From: Litorivicinus sp.
GTDB taxonomy: Bacteria > Pseudomonadota > Gammaproteobacteria > Pseudomonadales > Litorivicinaceae
Assembly: GCA_028339155.1 (NCBI GenBank)
Contig: JAOLBK010000002.1
Span: 51,366 to 115,365 of the forward strand
Direction: 5' to 3'
Length of the DNA stretch: 64,000 bases
The translations under genes were made by a program, and so were the position numbers. Below, in pieces: positions 7,596 through 14,183 of the stretch (its first letter is position 1; each line of letters starts with the position of its first letter). Under the pieces are notes generated by a model. It saw only the letters and a list, made by a program, of their open reading frames with translations. It was not told the DNA's origin and made no database searches.

Positions 7596-8354
7596 ATGGA
7601 TATTGCCAGTATCGTTGGGTTGATTGGTGCACTCGCTTTAATTGTGATGGCGATGGGCGATCCAGGCCCGTTCTTTGATATTCCTTCGATGTTGATTGTT
7701 GTTGGCGGTTCTATTAGCGCCACTCTTTACAGGTCGACGCTTCCTGAATTTATTGCTTTTACTGGTGTTATGGGCAAGGCATTCGGCGGTTACCCAGACC
7801 AGCCCGATGAACTTATAGTGCAACTCGCTGAACTTGGGACGATCGCGCGAAAAGACGGGATGATCGCTCTTGAGGGGCAGGAAATTAAAAATAGTTTTAT
7901 GGCCAAAGGTATTTCGATGTTGGTCGATGGAACAGACGGGAAATTGATACGGGGCTCGCTAGAGCGTGAGAATGATCAGATGAAAGTTCGCCATACTGCC
8001 GGTGCTGGATTTTTTGAGGCTTGGGCCGAAATTGCTCCGGCTATGGGAATGATCGGCACACTTGTTGGCCTGGTATTAATGCTCGGAAACATGTCCGATC
8101 CAAAGTCAATTGGACCAGCGATGGCAGTGGCATTGTTGACGACGCTTTATGGAGCGCTTTTGGCGAACGTTGTCTTGATTCCATGTGCGATGAAATTGAA
8201 GACCAAGTCGAGAATGGAGGCACTCAATAATGAACTTGTCATTGAGGGTGTGATGTTTATTAATGGCGGTGGAAATCCCCGCATTATGGGCGATATGTTG
8301 GGCTCCTTTTTGGATACTAAGCAACGAGCCCGCGCAGTTGCAGCGATGGGCTAA
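7596..8354 (+). CDS. motA: Flagellar motor stator protein MotA/PomA
   Basis: The 252-residue inner-membrane protein resembles PomA, the sodium-type MotA. An N-terminal helix (MDIASIVGLIGALALIVMAM) is followed by a second (FDIPSMLIVVGGSISATL), a cytoplasmic loop contacting FliG, and helices 3 and 4 around residues 146-170 and 180-200. APAMGMIGTLVGLVLML is the conserved TM3 block. Five copies surround a MotB dimer and rotate to drive torque. GGAGAAGTAG before the ATG is the ribosome site; motB follows after 3 bases. Sodium coupling is an inference from similarity to PomA and from the partner MotB. Confidence 0.94.
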   Translation: MDIASIVGLIGALALIVMAMGDPGPFFDIPSMLIVVGGSISATLYRSTLPEFIAFTGVMGKAFGGYPDQPDELIVQLAELGTIARKDGMIALEGQEIKNSFMAKGISMLVDGTDGKLIRGSLERENDQMKVRHTAGAGFFEAWAEIAPAMGMIGTLVGLVLMLGNMSDPKSIGPAMAVALLTTLYGALLANVVLIPCAMKLKTKSRMEALNNELVIEGVMFINGGGNPRIMGDMLGSFLDTKQRARAVAAMG

Positions 8355-8357
8355 CGG

Positions 8358-9578
8358 ATGGCTGAAGAAGAAAACTTAGACGAGGCAGAAGAGTCCGCTG
8401 AGGAGTCCGAGGCTGCCGAGGAGGCGGTTCTTGAAGAGGAGGAGCAGCAGAAGTGCGAAGAATGTGCTCCTTGCAAGTCTGGTGCTCCGGCATGGATGGC
8501 TACTTTTGCAGATATGGCAACGCTTTTGATGGCATTCTTCGTGTTGATCCTCTCATTTGCTGAAATGAACGTCCCGAAGTACAAGCAGATTACTGGTTCA
8601 TTAAAAGCTGCTTTTGGTGTTCAGCGACTTATTCCAATTGTTGAGCCACCGAAAGCGCAGAGTCTTATTGCTAAAGAGTTCTCGCCGGCAGTCACTAAAC
8701 CAACGCCTCAACAGACTGTCAAACAAGATACCACCGATGCTATGAAGCGTGAGATTGAGCCGCAGGTAGAGAATAAAACAGAAGATTTCAAGGAAAATGC
8801 GGATCTAAAAGCGGTTCAGCAGGTACTCGCTCAAGAAATTGCGGAAGGTCAGGTTGAGGTTAAGGTAGATGACGAGAAGATTGTTGTCGAATTGATTTCA
8901 CCCGCGAGTTCTGGTGGCGAAGGTGAAGCGGATAACGGAAAAAAAGACGCAGGTATCATCGATCAAAAGACATTGGAGTTGTTTGCCAAGGTAGCCGATG
9001 CACAAGCCACGATAGAATCGGAACTTGTTGTTAAAGATACCTCGCAAATGGCTGAGTCTCAGCAAAATCAAGGTGATAACGGGACTGCCGGCACTTCGGG
9101 AGAGGCTTCTGGTGGCGCATCTGACAAGAGTGTGGACGAGCAGCTTGAGAAGATACGAATGGAGTTGTCTCAAGATATTCAAAATGGCTTGGCAGAAGTT
9201 GAGCGTGAAGGTGACAAGATCATCGTTCGGCTCGCGGAGCAGGGTTCCTTTCGCTCTGGATTTGCGGACCTTCAGCCTGGGTTCGAGCCGTTGTTGAACC
9301 GGGTGGGCAAGGCCATTGCTCAAACAAACGGACAAGTCATGGTTGAGGGTCATACAGATAATGTGCCTGTCGCATTTAGCGAGCGATTCCAGTCGAATTG
9401 GGATTTGTCAGCAGGTCGTTCAGCTGCAGTGGCCGACTATCTCTTGGGTAATACAGATATGCAGCAGGGCCGCATCACGGTGGCTGGGTATGCGGATACG
9501 AAGCCATTGGAGTCTAATGATACTGCGGCAGGTCGGGCTAAAAACAGGCGGATTGAGATTATCGTCGATGGTGGCTAA
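8358..9578 (+). CDS. motB: Flagellar motor stator protein MotB/PomB, enlarged periplasmic linker
   Basis: The 406-residue partner of MotA. It starts with an acidic ~30-residue tail and KCEECAPCKSGAPAWM, then one membrane helix (about 46-68) with the ion-binding Asp52 in TFADMATLLMAFFVL. A long linker follows, and then the OmpA-type peptidoglycan-binding domain (VEGHTDNVPVAF, NWDLSAGRSAAVADYLL). Typical PomB/MotB is about 300-320 residues. The extra length comes from a linker that repeats a helix-strand unit (residues 150-185 and 263-300). The Cys-rich start and SFAEMNVPKYKQI are PomB-like, supporting sodium coupling. The end overlaps the Sel1 gene by 11 bases. Confidence 0.93.
   Translation: MAEEENLDEAEESAEESEAAEEAVLEEEEQQKCEECAPCKSGAPAWMATFADMATLLMAFFVLILSFAEMNVPKYKQITGSLKAAFGVQRLIPIVEPPKAQSLIAKEFSPAVTKPTPQQTVKQDTTDAMKREIEPQVENKTEDFKENADLKAVQQVLAQEIAEGQVEVKVDDEKIVVELISPASSGGEGEADNGKKDAGIIDQKTLELFAKVADAQATIESELVVKDTSQMAESQQNQGDNGTAGTSGEASGGASDKSVDEQLEKIRMELSQDIQNGLAEVEREGDKIIVRLAEQGSFRSGFADLQPGFEPLLNRVGKAIAQTNGQVMVEGHTDNVPVAFSERFQSNWDLSAGRSAAVADYLLGNTDMQQGRITVAGYADTKPLESNDTAAGRAKNRRIEIIVDGG
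8805..9257 (+). repeat. Internal duplication in the MotB linker
   Basis: Two diverged copies of a helix-plus-strand unit lie at 8805-8912 and 9144-9257. The first reads AVQQVLAQEIAEGQVEVKV then KIVVELISPAS. The second reads KIRMELSQDIQNGLAEVER then KIIVRLAEQGSF. The second copy is the usual segment that leads into the OmpA domain; the first is extra and is followed by a Gly/Ser/Asp-rich spacer. Confidence 0.65.
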
Positions 9579-10266
9579 GTATGCTGTTGCGTTGGCAGCC
9601 TTGTTACTTTCTTTTCCGGTACTGGCCAACGTCGCACCAGGTGCAAAGGCACTTGAGCGGGGGCGTCCTTTCACTGCTCTCCGGTCTTGGTTGCCGCTGG
9701 CACGAGAAGGTAATCCTAAAGCTCAAAATAATGTTGGTTTAATTTATGAGCGGGGTGCGGGAGTATCACAAAATTATAGTGAGGCCATGAAGTGGTACCG
9801 GCTTGCGGTTGCTCAAGGGCTTCCTGAAGCCCACCATAATATAGGTCTTCTTTATTATTCAGGTTATGGGACCGAAGTGAATGATAGGGAAGCTCTCCGA
9901 TATTTTCGATTTTCTGCCGACAAACAGTTGCCTGAATCGCAATATATGTTGGGTTTGATGGTGTATTACGGTCGAGGTACCGAGATAAATGCTGTTAGGG
10001 CAAAGAACTTATTTGAGTTTGCCGCTATTCAAGGGTATCCGGAAGCTCAGTATATGCTCGGCTTCTTATATCAGTCAGGTGACTTGGGCAATGTACGGCC
10101 TGATTTGGCTTATGTGTGGTCGAAAATATCGATGGATCAAGGCGTTGAGCTGGCTGCCGAGTTGAATTACCTTTCGACGCTAATTCTTGATGAAGAAGGG
10201 CAGCAACAGGGCATTGCGTTGGCTGACCTTTGCCGAAATTCTAATTACACCGATTGCCCCAAGTAA
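9568..10266 (+). CDS. Sel1-repeat periplasmic protein, possible MotX-like motor accessory
   Basis: The frame is open much earlier, but ATG 9568 (or GTG 9571) gives a signal peptide (VAKYAVALAALLLSFPVLA) and a 232-residue product overlapping motB by 11 bases. It then shows four to five Sel1/TPR-like repeats of about 36 residues, for example AQNNVGLIYERGAGV, AHHNIGLLYYSGYG, SQYMLGLMVYYGRGT and AQYMLGFLYQSGDLG. MotX of Vibrio, a T-ring protein needed to hold the PomAB stator, is also a small Sel1-type protein. Direct linkage to motAB makes a similar role plausible, but overall similarity to MotX is weak, so this is inference. Confidence 0.7.
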   Translation: MVAKYAVALAALLLSFPVLANVAPGAKALERGRPFTALRSWLPLAREGNPKAQNNVGLIYERGAGVSQNYSEAMKWYRLAVAQGLPEAHHNIGLLYYSGYGTEVNDREALRYFRFSADKQLPESQYMLGLMVYYGRGTEINAVRAKNLFEFAAIQGYPEAQYMLGFLYQSGDLGNVRPDLAYVWSKISMDQGVELAAELNYLSTLILDEEGQQQGIALADLCRNSNYTDCPK

Positions 10267-10278
10267 TTAAAAAAACGC

Positions 10279-10305
10279 TAAAGACTTTTCCCGTTTTCCC
10301 GATTA
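10279..10305 (+). promoter_or_regulatory. Sigma-28 type promoter of fliS
   Basis: TAAAGACT (10279-10286), 11 bases, then CCCGATTA (10298-10305). The -35 element is strong and the -10 matches 6 of 8 bases of GCCGATAA. It sits 44 bases before fliS. Confidence 0.7.
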
Positions 10306-10348
10306 AATATGCAACGGAAATAATCTCGAACAAAAAAGGGGCAAGTTC

Positions 10349-10765
10349 ATGGCATTTCGTAAAAAAGGTCTGGCGAGTTATGGTGAAGTCGGGGTTAAGG
10401 CGGGCACGGCTTACGCAGATAGTGTGCAGCTGATACAGATGCTGTTTGATGGTTTGATTGACTCTCTTTCTGTCGCCGAAGGCCAGATCCAGCGTAACGA
10501 AATTCAAGAAAAAGGCGATTCGTTGAGTAGGGCAATTCGAATAATATTGGGCCTCCAGGGTTCTTTAGATGTTGAAAAGGGTGGGGAGATTGCCGCTAAT
10601 TTAGCTGATCTTTATGATTATTGTACTCGCCGCCTTCTGCATGCCAACCTGAGAAACGATCTCGAGGCTGTGCAGGAAGTGAAGAAGCTGATGTCTGAAA
10701 TCAGAGAGGCTTGGTCCCAAGTTCCCGATCTTATACAAAAACAACCCCTAGTGAGCGTTGGTTAG
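10349..10765 (+). CDS. fliS: Flagellin export chaperone FliS
   Basis: The 138-residue all-helical protein matches FliS, with ASYGEVGVKAGTAYADSVQLIQMLFDGLIDSL near the N-terminus (the Tyr-rich flap and first helix) and LDVEKGGEIAANLADLYDYC followed by RRLLHANLRND. FliS binds the C-terminal helix of flagellin in the cytosol and keeps it unfolded until export; here its client would be the 1682-residue flagellin at 58553. It is placed after motAB rather than after fliD, as is more usual, and has its own sigma-28-like promoter. A terminator-like hairpin follows at 10823-10847. Confidence 0.9.
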   Translation: MAFRKKGLASYGEVGVKAGTAYADSVQLIQMLFDGLIDSLSVAEGQIQRNEIQEKGDSLSRAIRIILGLQGSLDVEKGGEIAANLADLYDYCTRRLLHANLRNDLEAVQEVKKLMSEIREAWSQVPDLIQKQPLVSVG

Positions 10766-10768
10766 ATT

Positions 10769-11059
10769 GTGATTGAAACAATAGAGTCAATTGCCAACTT
10801 AGCTGCTCACGGCTCTGAAATAAAAAGGCCTGCGACTGCAGGGCCTTTGTTTAAAGAGATTTATACTGGATTTATTGATGTTGAGAATCCAGCCGAATGG
10901 CAGCCGTTGTTGGCTGGAGAGACGCGTTCCCTCCTTGCGCATACGACCGATGTGCAGAGTCTAGCCCAATTTCGCTCGCTTCATCATGTCCCTGAAAAAT
11001 GGGGTACTCAGTATCATCATCAGGCGTATTTGCGCACTGCGGAAACCCTCGGAGTCTGA
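10769..11059 (+). CDS. Hypothetical 96-residue protein after fliS
   Basis: A small open frame starting with GTG 3 bases after the fliS stop. I recognise no family. It is not FliT-like by eye, since it lacks long helices with heptad patterning, and it contains several His and Trp residues. The start has no clear ribosome site, and a terminator-like hairpin (10823-10847) lies inside the frame, which argues for caution. It could be a real FliS partner translated by coupling, or just an open frame in the region between fliS and the regulator gene. Confidence 0.4.
   Translation: MIETIESIANLAAHGSEIKRPATAGPLFKEIYTGFIDVENPAEWQPLLAGETRSLLAHTTDVQSLAQFRSLHHVPEKWGTQYHHQAYLRTAETLGV
10823..10851 (+). terminator. 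Terminator-like hairpin downstream of fliS
   Basis: AAAGGCCTGC (10824-10833) pairs with GCAGGGCCTTT (10838-10848) around the loop GACT, with one bulged G, and a broken T run follows. It has the shape of an intrinsic terminator for the fliS transcript but lies inside the 96-residue open frame. Confidence 0.5.
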
Positions 11060-11088
11060 TCAGACTTTAAAAGTCGTGGCTGAAAACA

Positions 11089-11116
11089 TTGAGTCATGGC
11101 GTAAGAGTTCTATACT
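11089..11116 (+). promoter_or_regulatory. Sigma-70 type promoter of the FleQ-like regulator gene
   Basis: TTGAGT (11089-11094) and TATACT (11111-11116) with a 16-base spacer, 40 bases before the start codon at 11157. The master activator being driven by the housekeeping sigma factor fits the usual hierarchy. Confidence 0.55.
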
Positions 11117-11156
11117 ACCTTCTTAGTACTTTAATAATTTCAGAGGTTGCCTATTC

Positions 11157-12239
11157 ATGGCGCTTGAAATGATCATCGGTAAAAGCCGAGAGGTTAGTGA
11201 ATTGCGTGGCTTAATACGTCAGGCAGCAAAATCCGATGCGAGTGTTCTTATTCTCGGGGAAAGTGGAACCGGCAAGGAATTGGTGGCGAAGGCGTTGCAT
11301 GCTGGATCGGCCCGCTCAGCTAAACAATTTGTCCCAGTGAACTGTGGTGCGATTCCATCTGAGCTGCTTGAATCTGAGTTGTTTGGCCACAAAAAAGGTG
11401 CTTTTACGGGCGCGATTTCGGATCGAGTGGGCCGTTTTGAACTGGCTAGTAAGGGAACGCTATTTCTTGATGAAATTGGCGATATGCCGCTCGAAATGCA
11501 GGTTAAACTGCTTCGTGTTCTGCAAGAGCGCTCGGTAGACCCGGTTGGGTCAAGCCGGTCCGTTGCTATTGATGTGCGCGTGGTCGCAGCCACACATCGA
11601 AATCTCGAGATGCATATTGAAAAAGGGATGTTTCGTGAGGATCTCTTTTACCGTCTTAATGTCATCCCGATTGTTTTGCCCAGTTTAAGGGAGCGAAAGC
11701 AGGATATTCCTGAATTGATTAATCATTTCATAAACCAGCACAGGGTCGAGCATGGTCGACCAACATTTGATGCTGATTTATTTGAAGCGCTGTGCGAGTA
11801 CGAGTGGCCAGGAAATATCCGAGAACTCTTAAATCTTGTACACCGATTATGTTGTTTCTTTCCAAACCAAAAGATTGCGCTTTCCAAAATCCCAGCGAGT
11901 TTACTTCCGGGACCTATCGCTCCTTACGGAGCGAGACACTCATCGGCATTCATAGACGGAGCACCTCAGCAGTCAGAACTTGATTTATCACTATTTGAGC
12001 CAGAGGCAGCCAATCCAGTTGAGGATGTCATCATGCGGGCTCAGAGCAGCAATCCGGGGTCTGACAATAATCTTCCTGAGAGCGGATTGAATCTGAAAGA
12101 TCATTTAGCCGATATCGAGAAGAATCTAATCATCAAAGCGCTGCAAGAGTCCGATGGAAATGTGTCGCAATCGGCAAGACTTTTGAATTTGCAGCGGACT
12201 ACGCTTATTGAGAAAATAAATAAATACAAGCTCGCTTAA
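11157..12239 (+). CDS. FleQ/FlrA-like sigma-54 activator lacking the N-terminal domain
   Basis: The 360-residue protein begins directly with the AAA+ domain. Walker A GESGTGKE is at 34-41, the sigma-54 contact loop GAFTGA at 81-86, Walker B TLFLDEIGD follows, and the domain runs to about residue 240. A linker and a C-terminal Fis-type helix-turn-helix (VSQSARLLNLQRTTLIEKINKY, about 335-356) come next. That end is characteristic of FleQ/FlrA, the polar flagellar master regulator. FleQ is normally about 490 residues; the regulatory N-domain and the FleQ arm that carries the LFRS c-di-GMP switch are absent here. An in-frame stop at 11124-11126 excludes a longer start. It probably activates the sigma-54 promoters listed in this annotation. 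Confidence 0.85.
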   Translation: MALEMIIGKSREVSELRGLIRQAAKSDASVLILGESGTGKELVAKALHAGSARSAKQFVPVNCGAIPSELLESELFGHKKGAFTGAISDRVGRFELASKGTLFLDEIGDMPLEMQVKLLRVLQERSVDPVGSSRSVAIDVRVVAATHRNLEMHIEKGMFREDLFYRLNVIPIVLPSLRERKQDIPELINHFINQHRVEHGRPTFDADLFEALCEYEWPGNIRELLNLVHRLCCFFPNQKIALSKIPASLLPGPIAPYGARHSSAFIDGAPQQSELDLSLFEPEAANPVEDVIMRAQSSNPGSDNNLPESGLNLKDHLADIEKNLIIKALQESDGNVSQSARLLNLQRTTLIEKINKYKLA

Positions 12240-12333
12240 TCTGCCCGTCAGAATAACGTCAATTTTTTAAGCTCGCCTCCCGGATTGGGATTGCCGGGGC
12301 GTAAAGACAGGCGTGGCGCTATCTTGCCGCTTT

Positions 12334-12348
12334 TGGCATGCCACTTGC
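12334..12348 (+). promoter_or_regulatory. Sigma-54 promoter of the flrC-like/fliE operon
   Basis: TGGCATGCCACTTGC matches TGGCACG-N4-TTGC with correct -24 GG and -12 GC spacing. The RNA start would be near 12360, 27 bases before the regulator gene at 12387. It probably drives that gene together with fliEFGHIJKLMN. Confidence 0.85.
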
Positions 12349-12386
12349 TTTCCACTTGGCAGAACTTAACCAGGTGAGCAACGACG

Positions 12387-13814
12387 ATGTATTCAAACCC
12401 TTCTTCTAGATTATTGGGAATCGCTGATCCAGCATGGCCAGAGGCTTCGCCGATAGAAAAGTTGGCGATTGATCTCGGTTTTGAGGCAATCGTTTCGACA
12501 CAAGTATCTGGATTGATTTCCAAGCGAAATGGTCTGGGGATGGTCGTCATAAAGTTATCCAAGAATGAATCGCTAGCAAACATAATTGAGTCTATGAAGG
12601 TGTTTAGCGACGAGGTTCAGTTTGTGATCCGAGCAGATGCCTCAGACAGTCAAACCAGTAGTACTTTGGCACGCATTCCCGGGGTTGCTGTTGTTGGGGA
12701 TACAGATTTTTCAACGGATACATGGGCGCCTCTGCTCAATAAGTATCTTTTGCGGTCAGACAATGATCAGGAATCATCGGGGACTGATGAGAGCTCCGGC
12801 ATTGAATTTGTTTTTGTTGATCCGCGTTCTCAGCAATTACTGGCACTGGTAGAGCGTCTGGCTGGCACGAAAGCGGCAGTTTTACTGCAAGGCCCAACCG
12901 GATCTGGCAAAGAGGTTTTGGCGAAGACCTTGCACGAACTATCCGATCGAGCCCAGGGGCCTTTCGTGGCGCTGAATTGTGCGGCCATGCCTGAGCACTT
13001 GGTAGAAGACATGTTGTTCGGACATGAGAAGGGTGCGTTTACTGGTGCAATGCGAGAATTAGCAGGAATCTTTGAGCAGGCTCAGGGTGGCACCGTTTTC
13101 TTGGACGAAATTGGTGAGATGCCAGTTCAGCTTCAAGCCAAGCTCCTTCGGGTATTGCAAGAAAAAGAAGTAGTCCGTTTGGGTGGCAGGGAATCGATTT
13201 CATTGGATTTTCGATTGGTTGCCGCAACCAATCAGGATTTAAAGGCTGGGATTGCGAGTAAAACATTCCGTGAAGATTTGTATTACCGAATCAGCGCCTT
13301 CAAATTGCAGGTGCCGCCTTTGGCTGAAAGGCGCGGCGATATTGTACCCCTCGCTAATACGTTAGCCCGTAAACACGGTATAGAACGTCCTGATTTTACC
13401 GAGATGGCTCTCCGTGAACTATATGGCTACCACTGGCCAGGAAATGTTCGGGAGCTGGACAACGTCATTCAACGCGCCGTTGTTTTTTCAGACTACGCAC
13501 TGATTGATGTTGAACATATTTTCTTTGATGAGCCATCGATTCCACAAGATGACAATTTTTCGGGGGGCATTGTACGTGTACCCTTTGAGTCTCGGCTAAT
13601 TCGTGAGCCGGTAACAAATGGACAGGATATTATCCGACCGCGTGATTTGCAGTCTGCAGTTCGAGCTAGCGAACACGATGTGATTATGAACGCGATTCGT
13701 TCGACCAGAACACGTGAGGAGGCTGCCCAAAAGCTGGGAATTAGTCCACGTACTCTTCGTTACAAGATGGCCAAGCTCCGCGATGGCGGATCCAGCCTAT
13801 CTCATTGCGCTTGA
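12387..13814 (+). CDS. FlrC-like sigma-54 activator with degenerate receiver
   Basis: The 475-residue protein has three parts. The N-terminal ~120 residues follow a receiver-like alpha/beta pattern, but the acidic pocket is missing and the expected phospho-Asp position reads Lys (about residue 56, GMVVIKLS). The AAA+ domain has Walker A GPTGSGKE (169-176), GAFTGA (216-221) and VFLDEIGE. The C-terminal Fis-type helix-turn-helix is near residues 435-465 (REEAAQKLGISPRTLRYKM). FlrC/FleR normally receives phosphate from FlrB/FleS, and no such kinase gene is present here. It follows a sigma-54 promoter and sits 12 bases before fliE, so it is likely the class III activator made with the basal-body genes. 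Confidence 0.85.
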   Translation: MYSNPSSRLLGIADPAWPEASPIEKLAIDLGFEAIVSTQVSGLISKRNGLGMVVIKLSKNESLANIIESMKVFSDEVQFVIRADASDSQTSSTLARIPGVAVVGDTDFSTDTWAPLLNKYLLRSDNDQESSGTDESSGIEFVFVDPRSQQLLALVERLAGTKAAVLLQGPTGSGKEVLAKTLHELSDRAQGPFVALNCAAMPEHLVEDMLFGHEKGAFTGAMRELAGIFEQAQGGTVFLDEIGEMPVQLQAKLLRVLQEKEVVRLGGRESISLDFRLVAATNQDLKAGIASKTFREDLYYRISAFKLQVPPLAERRGDIVPLANTLARKHGIERPDFTEMALRELYGYHWPGNVRELDNVIQRAVVFSDYALIDVEHIFFDEPSIPQDDNFSGGIVRVPFESRLIREPVTNGQDIIRPRDLQSAVRASEHDVIMNAIRSTRTREEAAQKLGISPRTLRYKMAKLRDGGSSLSHCA

Positions 13815-13826
13815 GGGAGATGAATC

Positions 13827-14168
13827 ATGATTGATCCAACTGGAAGTGCGCACGCCCAAATGCTCATGGACCAAATCAGGGCATATCAAACGAAAGTCAG
13901 TGAGACGCGTGAGCCTGATGCGGCGATAGCCTCGACTGAAGTTCAAAAGCCAAAATTTAATGAAGCGGTTCGTGCATTGGTTGAGTCTGTCAACGATGCG
14001 CAGCTGGATTCAGCCGATATGAGGTCTGCGTTTGAACGTGGTGAGGACGTTCCACTAACAGATGTCGTAATTAGTATGCAAAAAGCATCTCTTTCCTTCG
14101 AAGCAACGCTTCAGGTCCGTAATAAGGTCCTAAGAGCTTACGAAGAAATCATGAATATGCCGGTATAA
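13827..14168 (+). CDS. fliE: Flagellar hook-basal body protein FliE
   Basis: The 113-residue FliE joins the MS ring to the rod. The family's C-terminal block is clear: DVVISMQKASLSFEATLQVRNKVLRAYEEIMNMPV. GAGGGAGATGAATC before the ATG is the ribosome site. Gene order and spacing (15 bases to fliF) are as in other polar flagellar clusters. Confidence 0.95.
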   Translation: MIDPTGSAHAQMLMDQIRAYQTKVSETREPDAAIASTEVQKPKFNEAVRALVESVNDAQLDSADMRSAFERGEDVPLTDVVISMQKASLSFEATLQVRNKVLRAYEEIMNMPV

Positions 14169-14183
14169 GGATAGTTACAGGTC

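Noticed and set aside
10769..11156. Detached N-terminal domain of the FleQ-like regulator lost by frameshift
   Set aside because: The 96-residue frame shows no receiver-like pattern, and none of the three frames between fliS and 11157 encodes a FleQ N-domain.
12440..12460. GCCGATAG as a sigma-28 promoter within the flrC-like gene
   Set aside because: No matching -35 element 11 bases upstream, and it lies inside coding sequence.
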